Origin: Cyclostephanos tholiformis | Lineage: Eukaryota > Bacillariophyta > Thalassiosirophyceae > Thalassiosirales > Thalassiosiraceae | Direction of reading: 5' to 3' | DNA: 15,175 nt | NCBI GenBank assembly: GCA_036939975.1 | Contig: JALLPB010000502.1 | Coordinates: 1-15,175 of the forward strand | In this document: positions 1 through 7,360 of the stretch, in pieces | Layout: every line of letters starts with the position of its first letter | Position numbering within the stretch: position 1 is the stretch's first letter | Notes under the pieces: model-generated | The model's input: the letters and a program-made list of their open reading frames with translations, nothing else | Databases searched by the model: none | What the model was told of the DNA's origin: nothing | Program-made: the position numbers and the translations under genes

Positions 1-92
1 GAACCAAAAAGGTCTCGTGGTACTGGGCCGAAGTCCATCAAAAAGCATTCGATGATGTAAAAGCTACCATTGCAAAAGAAGTAGTCTTAGTT
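1..92 (+). mobile_element. Ty3/Gypsy-type retrotransposon polymerase fragment (RT/RNase H border)
   Basis: The window opens inside a reading frame (codons start at position 3) whose translation contains WYWAEVHQKAFDDVK followed by ATIAKEVVL. This matches the connection between reverse transcriptase and RNase H in Ty3/Gypsy polyproteins, where W-x-W-x3-(H/Q)QxAFxxLK precedes a segment ending in VL. The family normally continues into a Y-P-D-F and T-D-A-S stretch. Here homology stops near position 90 and an unrelated transposase-like sequence follows in the same frame. The fragment is about 30 codons, open to the left edge and non-functional. No LTR is visible. The assignment rests on one short motif, so the superfamily is likely but not certain. 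Confidence 0.6.
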
Positions 93-322
93 CTGATGGC
101 ACTGGTTCTACTGGCATGCTACCACAACAGCTTCTGTGTCCGCTCGTACCTATTGCGAGCAGCCTTGGTTCCTCCTTCCCTCTCCCCATGGCCTAAATTG
201 TACAAGGAGGGAGACTCGTTGTCCTTTCTCCACGTCACCGGCTTAACGCGTGAGGCTTTTGACCATCTCCTCTATGTTGTAATACCTCCCGGTCACACAA
301 TGCGGCGGAAACGCAGGGGGAG
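93..322 (+). mobile_element. PIF/Harbinger-like transposase N-terminal fragment
   Basis: The same forward frame continues with ACYHNSFCVRSYLLRAALV, then a segment with KLYKEGDSLSFLHVTGLTR and the stretch AFDHLLYVVIPPGHTMRRKR. This looks like the region before the DDE core of PIF/Harbinger-type nucleases, where a 'SFLxxTGxTRxAFxxLL' helix precedes a basic RR(R/K)G segment. Similarity ends near position 320, just after RRKRRG. The expected hydrophobic helix block and catalytic DDE residues are absent, so the piece is a truncated relic. The frame stays open to a stop at 348-350, but its last codons overlap the opposite-strand psq remnant. No terminal inverted repeats or target-site duplication could be recognised. 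Confidence 0.55.
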
Positions 323-324
323 CA

Positions 325-1040
325 CTTCACAGCAAGCTTTTTCAAGGTGAGCACATCATCTTCCCTATTCACCTGATTGATGCATACATAACTTTCAAAT
401 GCCATGCAAAGGGCACTGTACGCCCACTTTGGGACGTTGCTTTTCACGCCTGGTTTCAGTGGCGATAGTCCTGCAAGGCCACAGTTGACATATCGTTGAA
501 TGGTTCAGGCAGATGGACCAACACCACCAAATTGACCTTCACTCTTTTTGCAACTTCGTAGGATGACAAACCATCCTTGCCTTTCGTCTGCACCTCCTGA
601 TCGTACCAACTCGTTGCCCGTTTAAATGCGCGCTTGCTATGCTCTGACAAATTGAATTTATTCACTCGCCATTTCTGCATCCCTGTCGCCGTATGTCGTA
701 TCTGCCTTGCCTTCGGCTTTGCCTGAATATCGCGCTCCGGAGTTTGCGTGCCAACAGATTTGGCTGTCGATTCGGTTCTTGGCGACCCTGTCATCGGCGA
801 CAGGGATGAGCCGGACGTAGTGCTAAGAATCGAGACTGTGGTGGGGGCAGCCTTTGTTTTGTCTCTGATCACCTTCTCATAGGCGCGACGGACCGCCATC
901 TGCTTCGCCGGGTTTGAACTCTCGGCAAGACTGAATTTGCTTGCTCGCATCGCCTCAGGGATTGATGCACTTTGGCAGCGCAGTTTGAAGGCGGCGGCCT
1001 TTGCGATGCGCTTATCCACATGCCCACCCCTTCCTGACAT
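325..1040 (-). pseudogene. Broken psq-type HTH transposase (pogo-like) remnant
   Basis: A minus-strand frame starts at ATG 1040 and encodes a basic N-terminal module (residues 8-55, with KRIAKAAAF and PEAMRASKF) resembling a psq-type helix-turn-helix. A Ser/Thr-rich linker follows, then a second module (about 128-170, AFKRATSWYDQEV and GLSSYEVAKRVK). The frame breaks near 531-534: a one-base deletion moves the coding potential to another frame, where GGVGPSA, a TGA at 505-507 and then TIQRYV are read. That frame stays open through WAYSALCMAFESYVCINQVN to about 325. HTH-psq domains of this kind precede the DDE domain in pogo/Tigger-like (Tc1/mariner superfamily) transposases; no DDE domain is present here. 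It is decayed by a frameshift, a nonsense codon and 3' truncation. Confidence 0.65.
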
Positions 1041-1519
1041 GTTAACGAAGATTAAATGTCAATCTGGCACAAGGGTTAGTGTGTAGATTTATGCGCAATC
1101 GTCGATCTAACATGTCTGCGATGAGATTTTTTTTTCTTGATTCGTCGTGTGTTGCTGGCGCCACCTTAAAGTTAGACAGGAAGACTATGGCAGAACATAG
1201 GGGTGTCATATATCAAACAAATCAGAAGCGGGCGCTCTACAACATAGGACACTCGTTTGGGGTATTAGATCCACTTAGCAAAGAGTTACAGTTGATTGTA
1301 GCATGGGATTGGGTTCGGGAATAAAACGTGGTGTTAGAAAAGGGGGTGCGTCACAAATGGGGTTTATCTCGTAACATTAGCTGGTTCTTTAAACACCGGT
1401 TTTTACGGTAAACTGGTTTGTGCCCGCAAATGCATCCTTTACCCGGTAAAGAGACAGACGATGGTGTAATTATCTATCCCTTCACGGCTCGTAATGAATC
1501 CTAACCAAACAAAATATTG
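1041..1519. other. Intergenic region upstream of the PAH-PHD gene
   Basis: No recognisable gene. A forward open frame at 1079-1324 (81 codons) has no domain, repeat or biased composition that suggests a protein. The right part (1390-1450) carries two near-palindromes of the form TTTAC-(C)-GGTAAA, at 1402-1412 and 1438-1450, lying 70-118 bp before the ATG of the downstream gene. The region probably combines transposon-flanking sequence with the promoter of that gene. No TATA-like box could be assigned with confidence. Confidence 0.5.
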
Positions 1520-2219
1520 ATGATGGCGTCCCCCACGAACGACGATATACAGCGAGCCAAGGACTTTGTTGTCCGTGTCAAGTGTGCGCTCGGTGCGTCG
1601 TCGTCCGACTACCGCAATTTCCTGCACACACTCCGCATGTACAAAAGCGGGGAACTATCCCCGACGGACGTCATCGATAGGATGTCATCTTTGTTCAGCG
1701 GGGTCGAGGATCTGATCCGCGAAGAGCTGATAGCTGGATTCGACGCATTTTTACCATCGGAGTATCGAATAAACGGCCGAGGAGGGCGGGTTGATATTGG
1801 TGGCGTTGGCGTCGCCAATGACGTTCACGGCACGGTGGACAAGGAAAAAGAGGACGAAAGTAACAAAGGTGTCAAACACGAGGTAAAACGTGCTGGTGAG
1901 AAGCGAATTGTTGACGATGATCCAGACGCCGGAGGTCAAAATGAGGATGGTGAGGACGAGGACGACAACAGCGATCACCTCGGAACGAAGCGGCCTCGAC
2001 GGACGAAGCGGTCTCGCCCCCTGCTCGGCGACGACTGCTGCGCGTCATTCTCCTCCTCTTCTGCCGCAGCCTCCGCTTCCAGAATCAAAATCACAAGGGC
2101 GGACATAATACTCTCACCGCCTTTTGTTGATCCGTCGTGCGATTTGCTCCATGGAGGTTGCAATCCCGTACAAATTGTGAATCGCAACCGTCGCGACATC
2201 GACGGTAGTTCCGTACCAG

Positions 2220-2262
<43 letters not shown>

Positions 2263-4141
2263 CGCCGATGACTACTACGAGGGCATTGCCGTTGAATGTA
2301 AGCTTTGCAACGGCAAGCGCGACGCTATGGCAATCGCCAACAACGAACCTGTGTTGCTGTGCGAACAGAGAGGATGCAACGCTGAATATCACCTGGGCTG
2401 TTTGTACAATTGTCGTCCGAGACTATTTCGAACAAACAACAATAGCTACAATAATGATAAGAAGGTGGGCGCAGGGGCAACAAAGTTAAAGAGCAACGAT
2501 ACCGTTTGGGATACTGAAGACGTTGCTTCCTCTGTGAGCGATGGTTTGGATGACGATGGCGACGATCGCGTCGATGCGCCTACGTCGAAGATCGACGGCG
2601 TTGACAACAGCTGTACCAAATATTTGTTCACAGAGCTCGAGATACCAACCGGCGAAATTTATTGTGCAGAATGCCATTCCATGGGCGCGGCGTCAGTGCT
2701 TGCGAAGTACTTCGACAGGGTCGATTACGAGCGTTCTCACTTCTCATGCAATCGCGCTTATGTTACCGCCCTCCTGGAGAAGCACATGACGGATAATCCG
2801 GAGGGAAACGTGATCGGTGGCAAGGGCAACGATGGGTGGGGGACAGCGATTGCTCGATCGCAATTCAAGAATATGCCACGGAGTGAATTGTGGGACGCCC
2901 ATGAATTACATCGTCTAGCGATGTCGTCATCAGACTCGACAACTGCCGGTAGAAGTAACAACGGCAATGGGAAGGAGAACCCGGGTTGCGACGGCGTTTG
3001 CGATGGTGATGACGATTTGAATAGCATCGAATGGAAAAAAGCCGTGGAAGATGATGGTGAAGATTCGGCAGAATTTTTAGTCGGAAAGGTTGTTACAATA
3101 TACAACTATTTAGACAACGAATATCACGTTGGTCGCATCGTCGATTGGCGTACGAGCACCGCTTACCCCTTTCGCCCGACCCCTCCTGGAATTGCGACGT
3201 GCAACCGGAAAAAAAATGGCAGCATTCGTATCGAAGACCTCTATTACTACGGAACAGGTTCTTTATCAACTTGCGAGTTCCTCGTCCGGTTTCCTTCTGG
3301 AACGCAGGGACGCAAGAAAGAATTGTTGCGTTGGATTATGCTCGAGGAACACAGCCTGGCCGTTGGCGTTTCGTTGATACAGGGGAAGGCGTCCAAACCC
3401 AACGGTGATGGTGGTATATGGAAGCCCGCCACGATATTAGCACGTAGCGCTTTGGAATTGGTCTTGATACGCCCCCTGCTGTGCGAGGACGAACAAGGCA
3501 ACTTGTTCGGTACGATGATAAGGAGCGAGAAGAGCGGATTTGGGGGAGACGAAGGAACAAAGGGGGGATCAAATGTCAACGACGAAAAGTGGGCGCTTGC
3601 TTCGTTCTTCGGCGAGTCTCAGCATGCTTTATTGCATTTACCATATGATGCGCGTAGTCTTCTTGAACACAAACGGGCAAAGCAGATCGAGGAAGGAGAA
3701 AATGATGTCCCCACGCTATTTCGCAACCGATGGGCCTCGGTCGATATTCCTTTGGCACTGGCACTTGCAGAGCAGAGTGAGCGCGAACGGTGCAAGGCGT
3801 GGAGCAGACTGATTCTACACAGATCCGACCATCCTCTTGCCTTGCTTTCCTTCGATGAATACTGCGTTCAGCGACAACTTGAAAAGTGCAGATTTCCTTC
3901 GGCGAATGTTGACGGGGCGTCCGAATCTGGCCTTGACGAAACACCAAGCATTGCAAACGGGAGTGATCGATCGTTGGTAGAGAGAGGTTTAGATCGCATG
4001 TGGCTTGCTCAACTTCGAGAGAAAGTTTCTTCCTCGTGTAAACAGCAGCCGATGCAATTGAGCAAGGACATGCTCATGAGTTTCAAGTGTGAGAATGTGT
4101 CCTCAGTGGCGAACGCCATGGCGTTATTGCAGAGCCGATGA
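1520..4141 (+). CDS. PAH- and PHD-finger chromatin protein with Tudor-like region (Sin3-related N-terminus)
   Basis: This is an 873-residue single-exon nuclear protein. Residues 10-84 read as a paired amphipathic helix domain of the Sin3 type, with AKDFVVRVKCALG, YRNFLHTLRMYKSGELSP, DVIDRMSSLF and GFDAFLPSEYRI in the canonical order. An acidic linker (107-152) and a nuclear-localisation-like cluster (KRPRRTKRSR, 157-166) follow, then polyQ (238-247). A C4HC3 PHD finger uses C260/C263, C281/C286, H291/C294 and C382/C385, with a long acidic insert between C294 and C382. The usual Trp before the last Cys pair is Ile380. Residues about 518-612 (FLVGKVVTIYN, HVGRIVDWR, CEFLVRFPSG, KKELLRW) look like a Tudor/PWWP-type beta barrel. 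The C-terminal 250 residues are not recognised. The start is ATG 1520; ATG 1523 is equally possible. Known PAH domains bind repressor peptides and PHD fingers bind histone H3 tails. A role as a corepressor-linked histone reader is inference. The full Sin3 protein (three or four PAH domains plus the HDAC-interaction domain) is not what is seen here. Confidence 0.8.
2231..2260 (+). repeat. (CAG)10 trinucleotide repeat encoding polyglutamine
   Basis: Ten uninterrupted CAG codons encode Gln238-247 of the PAH-PHD protein, preceded by CAA CAG CGG. The tract lies just before the PHD finger in a disordered linker. A pure CAG run is prone to length variation between strains. The poly-Leu frame on the opposite strand is only its shadow. 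Confidence 0.95.
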
Positions 4142-4672
4142 CTACAAGTCCTTTTCTTATAATTGCGCCATAATAATTAATGCGATAAGAATGCAGTATT
4201 ACTTCGACTTCAGTTGAATTCGATTAAGGTTTTTTTTCGTTTATCGTTGTAAAAATATGTAAGAGACTGGGGGCGGCCCACTATTCATCGGGGTCATCGG
4301 ATACCCATCCCAACGCCGATGGCATTCCAGCGCCCTTGACACTATGTCTTTTCCGTACTGCTCGGAAAGCTGGGCTATGTACAGCGTTTTGGACGGGGCG
4401 CGGCGAGAGGCAGCGGCGACACAGAGAGTAGGAGTGAGGGGCGACCACCACCAGCAACCTCGAGAACGGAATGCCTGTCAAGAAATTTTGACATCAAGCC
4501 GTTCTTGCAGCAGTGCAAATTAAAGGTCGATTTCCTCCTGCCAGATGAGTGACCTATGAACCATAAAACCCGAAATCGCAACTTAGTGATCTACCGCGTC
4601 ATTTAGGTTAGCGCGTAAGCCACTTTCATCGATCTCCGACCCCCCCCCTCCCCCCATCCTCAACTCTACCCT
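4142..4672. other. Convergent intergenic region (3' ends of the PAH-PHD gene and ATG12)
   Basis: Both flanking genes point into this 531-bp stretch. The first 120 bp are A/T-rich and contain AATAATTAAT near 4171-4182 and a T8 run near 4231-4238, suitable for 3'-end formation of the forward gene. At 4640-4655 there is C9-T-C6, read as G6-A-G9 in the ATG12 transcript. Between about 4260 and 4580 the minus strand has two overlapping open frames. One (4281-4481) ends in SALGWVSDDPDE; the other contains AQLSEQYGKDIVSRALECH. A possible acceptor (TTTCTTGACAG) lies near 4470-4480. They might belong to a small spliced gene, but no start, donor or family could be fixed, so no CDS is called. No tRNA or other structural RNA was recognised. 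Confidence 0.4.
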
Positions 4673-4680
4673 CTACCCCC
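4633..4680 (-). promoter_or_regulatory. G-rich tract at the ATG12 stop codon and 3' UTR (possible RNA G-quadruplex)
   Basis: Read on the ATG12 coding strand, the last codons and the start of the 3' UTR contain a G5 run (final Trp-Gly codons), a GGG, and then G6-A-G9 within about 48 nt. At least four G-runs of three or more are present, which meets the usual sequence pattern for G-quadruplex formation. This is a pattern observation only; folding and function are not shown. Confidence 0.35.
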
Positions 4681-5092
4681 ACGCCTCTTGCAAGCTGTAG
4701 TGTACGACCAACTCTCCCCTGGTCCCGAAACAATCAAACAAATCTCCGATCCGTTCCTCCGGCGAGGGAACGAATGCCGCATTGACGTACAGGAACAACG
4801 AGTTCGCGGCCACGGAACTAGAACCAGAGGAAAGCCTCAGCATCTTCCTCAGAAATGCTATTGCCACCGCGAAGCGATCGTCGGCGTTCATTAGGAATTT
4901 CGTTTTCTTGAGAATCGGCGCACACCCTACAGACACCAGATGAACCTTGATCTTTTCCAATTTCGCCTTGCCTTGGGTAGGCTCTTCCGGCGCATCTTTT
5001 CCATCGTTGAGAGCTTGATAGATCTTTCCGTCTTCCGCTGACGCTATAGACTCATCCCTGTCATTCTTCGTTGCGCACGAAGGCTGGGACAT
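4673..5092 (-). CDS. ATG12: Ubiquitin-like autophagy protein ATG12
   Basis: A single-exon frame encodes 139 residues. Residues 1-45 are a hydrophilic, probably disordered N-terminal tail. Residues 46-139 carry the ATG12 ubiquitin-like fold: IKVHLVSVGCAPILKKTKF, then DRFAVAIAFLRKML, LFLYVNAAFVPSPEERIGDL and ELVVHYSLQEAWG. The protein ends exactly in Trp-Gly, the family C-terminus. In this family the terminal glycine is activated by E1-like ATG7, passed to E2-like ATG10 and joined to a lysine of ATG5, forming the E3-like ATG12-ATG5-ATG16 complex that drives ATG8 lipidation on growing autophagosomes. No residues follow the glycine, so no protease maturation is needed. A small Ser-rich insert (88-95) lengthens one loop. 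ATG 5092 is the only good start; the upstream side is the shared region with RAD23. Confidence 0.9.
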   Translation of the reverse strand: MSQPSCATKNDRDESIASAEDGKIYQALNDGKDAPEEPTQGKAKLEKIKVHLVSVGCAPILKKTKFLMNADDRFAVAIAFLRKMLRLSSGSSSVAANSLFLYVNAAFVPSPEERIGDLFDCFGTRGELVVHYSLQEAWG

Positions 5093-5463
5093 AGCGATCG
5101 TAGAGGGACGCAGCCCCCTTTAATTTTCATTTATTTATTTTTTTTGTTTTTCGGATTTTTTTGGCAAAACTATCGTACTACCTACCGTAAAAGAATAATG
5201 TCGCACTCTCTACGTAGTCGTAAATAATAGTACCTAAGTACATAGGTAAGAGTAATTTATCGTATCGTATCGTGGCGTTTCGTATCATATCGTATCGTCC
5301 ACATAATTCCTTGGGAGTATGTAGGTAGTTGCATATGGGCCGCGGCGCGGGCGGACAAATATAAAAATTTCGATCAAGTTCGGCTTCATTCGACATACGC
5401 AGGTTGTCGAAATAAGCCGCATCAAGTTCCCATACGATAGCAATTAAATAGCCAATAACTGCC
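5093..5463. promoter_or_regulatory. Bidirectional ATG12/RAD23 promoter region
   Basis: A 371-bp spacer separates the divergent start codons of ATG12 (5092, minus) and RAD23 (5464, plus). It must hold both promoters and both 5' UTRs unless one lies within a gene. Visible elements: T-rich runs at 5120-5161, four exact ATCGTA hexamers (5172, 5259, 5264, 5289), the palindrome CTACGTAG at 5210-5217, an 18-bp imperfect palindrome TACCTA-AGTACA-TAGGTA at 5231-5248, and a CCAAT pentamer near 5450 close to the RAD23 start. Which of these are used is unknown. Confidence 0.6.
5257..5299 (+). repeat. Degenerate TCGTA pentanucleotide microsatellite
   Basis: An imperfect run of the five-base unit TATCG/TCGTA covers about 43 bp, with interruptions (GGCGTT, TCATA). 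It lies in the middle of the spacer between ATG12 and RAD23 and supplies three of the four ATCGTA copies there. It could be a simple tandem repeat without function or a cluster of binding sites. Confidence 0.7.
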
Positions 5464-7157
5464 ATGAACCTTACAGTAAAGACCCTCAAGGGGGGGAAAT
5501 TCACGATCGAGGTGGATCCGTCGAATACTGTCGCGCAAGTGAAGACGGTCATCGTGAGTTGTTACTGATGTTTTTGGGCGGGATCGAGCATAGAGTCGGT
5601 TGCTTTGGTGGGCCACCGGCCCTATGTGCATGTCGTCTGTTGGGGGTTGGCACGAGGGAAATGGCTGGAGTGATGGTCTCAAGCATCTGATGCGCCCGTG
5701 GACGGAATATTTTTTTTCTTTTTGTCTCCTTCGTCGGGCACTGCATGCACCTCCCAAATGAAATTATTCCCATAAAAACATCTTACCCTTCTCCCTCCAT
5801 CACGACTAAACATAGGAAGCTGCAAAAGCAGAACTTCCCGCAGAAGGCATGAAATTGATCCATTCGGGAAAAGTTTTGAAGGATGGTGATATTATTGATG
5901 GCTGCAATATCAAACCTAATGATTTTCTGGTGGTTATGATTGCCAAGGTGAGAGGATGTCCACGATTGTCTTTCAAGTTCAACAAGGATATCAGGAGTGA
6001 TTTTTAATCCTTGTTCATTTCCGTGGAAGGCCAAAAAAGCTCCGGCGGCGAAACCTGCCGAGGCTGCTGCACCTGTGGCTGCGGAGGCCGCCGTGGACGT
6101 TCCGACAACACCATCGGCCATTGCTGCGAACCCTCCTACTCCTTCAGCGCCTGCTCCGTCAACCGCGCCTGCTTCTGCTGCCACAACACCCGCTGCCGCG
6201 GTTGCTGCATCTGACGTTGGCTCTCCTGACGAATTTCCTCCCGAAGTTGTCAACAATCTCATAGCACTTGGATTCCCGGAATCGTCTGTCAGGGCCTGCC
6301 TCCGTGCCTCAGATGGTAATCCGGACATCGCCGTCGAATTTTTGATGAACGGCATTCCTCCGGAGATGGAGGGTGGGGATGCTCTTTCAGCTGATGCAAC
6401 TAGTTCGGCAGTTGGGGGTTCGTCGAGGAGTGGAGGGCCATTGGAAGCATTGCGAAATCATCCACAATTCGATGCACTGAGACGTCTGGTGCAATCAAAC
6501 CCTAGCATGCTCCAGGCCGTACTCTCCCAGATCGGTCAGCAGCAACCCGAACTTCTCCAGGCTATAAATGCCAATCAGGCGGCCTTTCTTGAAATGATGA
6601 ATGAGCCAGTGGCCGATGCTCCTGCCGCTCCTGCTGCTCCAGCCCACCCAGCGGCACGAGCTGAGACCAATCTGTTCGCGGGCGTACCCGGAATGGAAGC
6701 CCTTGGCAACCCCGTCCAATTGGCCCAAATGCTCCAGGCCATGCCTCCTCAGGAACAGCAGGCCATGGCCCAAATGATGGGCATGGATGTCAATCAGCTG
6801 CAACAGCTGGCGCAAATGATCAGCGCCATGCCTCCTGAACAGGTCCAACAGCATATGAACATGGCGATGCAAGCGCAGGGACTGGGAGGCTTGATGGGTG
6901 GTGGTGCCGAAAGAGGCGGAATGGGAGGAGCTCAAGTCCTGCGTTTGTCGGAGGAGGAAATGGCAGCAGTTGATCGCTTAACAGAGATGGGATTCGACAG
7001 GTCAGAGGCTGCTCAGGCGTATTTGGCATGCGACAAGAATGAGGCGTTGGCGGCAAATTTGTTAATGGATGGGGGGTTCGGAGGTTTTGGTGGAATGGAT
7101 GGGGATGACGATTTGGGCGGAGATGATTACGGAGGTGACGATGACATGTACGACTAA
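5464..7157 (+). CDS. RAD23: RAD23 family UBL-UBA protein (nucleotide-excision repair and proteasome shuttle)
   Basis: Three exons, 5464-5553, 5816-5947 and 6030-7157, joined in phase 0, give 449 residues. Residues 1-74 form the N-terminal ubiquitin-like domain (MNLTVKTLKGGKFTIEVDPS, KLIHSGKVLKDG, FLVVMIAK). An Ala/Pro-rich linker runs from 75 to 140. UBA1 is at about 143-184 (VVNNLIALGFPESSVRACL). The XPC/Rad4-binding domain is at about 209-267 (LEALRNHPQFDALRRLVQSN, LLQAINANQAAFLEMMNEP). UBA2 is at about 380-421 (AAVDRLTEMGFDRSEAAQAY, CDKNEALAANLLMDGG). This domain order defines RAD23: it stabilises XPC/Rad4 at DNA lesions and carries ubiquitinated clients to the proteasome through its UBL domain. 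Unusual parts are a Met/Gln-rich duplicated segment (299-350) and an acidic Gly/Asp tail of 28 residues after UBA2, where most relatives end close to UBA2. It is divergent from ATG12 and convergent with the BRCT gene. Confidence 0.93.
5554..5815 (+). other. RAD23 intron 1
   Basis: A 262-bp intron with donor GTGAGT after codon 30 (Ile) and acceptor CATAG before GAA. It has in-frame stops, and removing it joins the two halves of the ubiquitin-like domain exactly where the family sequence continues. A pyrimidine-rich stretch precedes the acceptor (about 5781-5800). Confidence 0.9.
5948..6029 (+). other. RAD23 intron 2
   Basis: An 82-bp intron with donor GTGAGA after the AAG codon ending the ubiquitin-like domain and acceptor GGAAG before GCC. 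It contains stops in the RAD23 frame. Its removal places the Ala/Pro linker directly after VVMIAK. Confidence 0.88.
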
Positions 7158-7360
7158 GTTTTCTGCTGAAACAAGATTTAAAATACAAATCATATATTGG
7201 AACCCACTAAGTCACAAAAGTTTCGGGATAGATGAGGATGGCGAATCTGACTTGATTGTAAATCTTCATCATTGTCATCATGTTATGTTGATGCTTGATT
7301 GATCTGAAGGATGAATGAATTATATAGGGAAAAGGCTCTGTACATCAGGGGTTTTTTATG
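7158..7360. terminator. Convergent 3' spacer of RAD23 and the BRCT-pseudokinase gene
   Basis: 203 bp separate the two stop codons. The stretch is A/T-rich and must hold both 3' UTR ends and cleavage/polyadenylation signals. Candidates are AAAATACAAATCATATATT at about 7179-7197 for the forward gene and TATATAATTCATTCATCC (minus reading, about 7308-7325) for the reverse gene. Overlapping 3' UTRs are likely at this distance. The signals were not verified. Confidence 0.4.

Noticed and set aside
1079..1324. Plus-strand 81-codon frame in the intergenic region
   Set aside because: No domain, no repeats and no codon or composition signal; its length is unremarkable for chance.
2114..2392. Minus-strand frame with a poly-leucine run
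   Set aside because: It is the reverse-strand shadow of the (CAG)10 tract in the PAH-PHD gene.
5178..5552. Minus-strand open frame of 124 codons opposite the RAD23 start
   Set aside because: It is antisense to RAD23 exon 1 and its promoter, contains no family pattern, and its sequence is explained by the UBL-coding strand and the pentamer repeat.
5783..6355. Minus-strand Ala-rich 190-codon frame
   Set aside because: It is antisense to RAD23 exons 2 and 3. The Ala-rich composition mirrors the GC-rich Ala/Pro linker, and the plus strand has clear UBL and UBA domains.
6495..6935. Minus-strand His/Leu-rich 146-codon frame
   Set aside because: It is antisense to the XPC-binding and Met/Gln-rich parts of RAD23, with no independent support.
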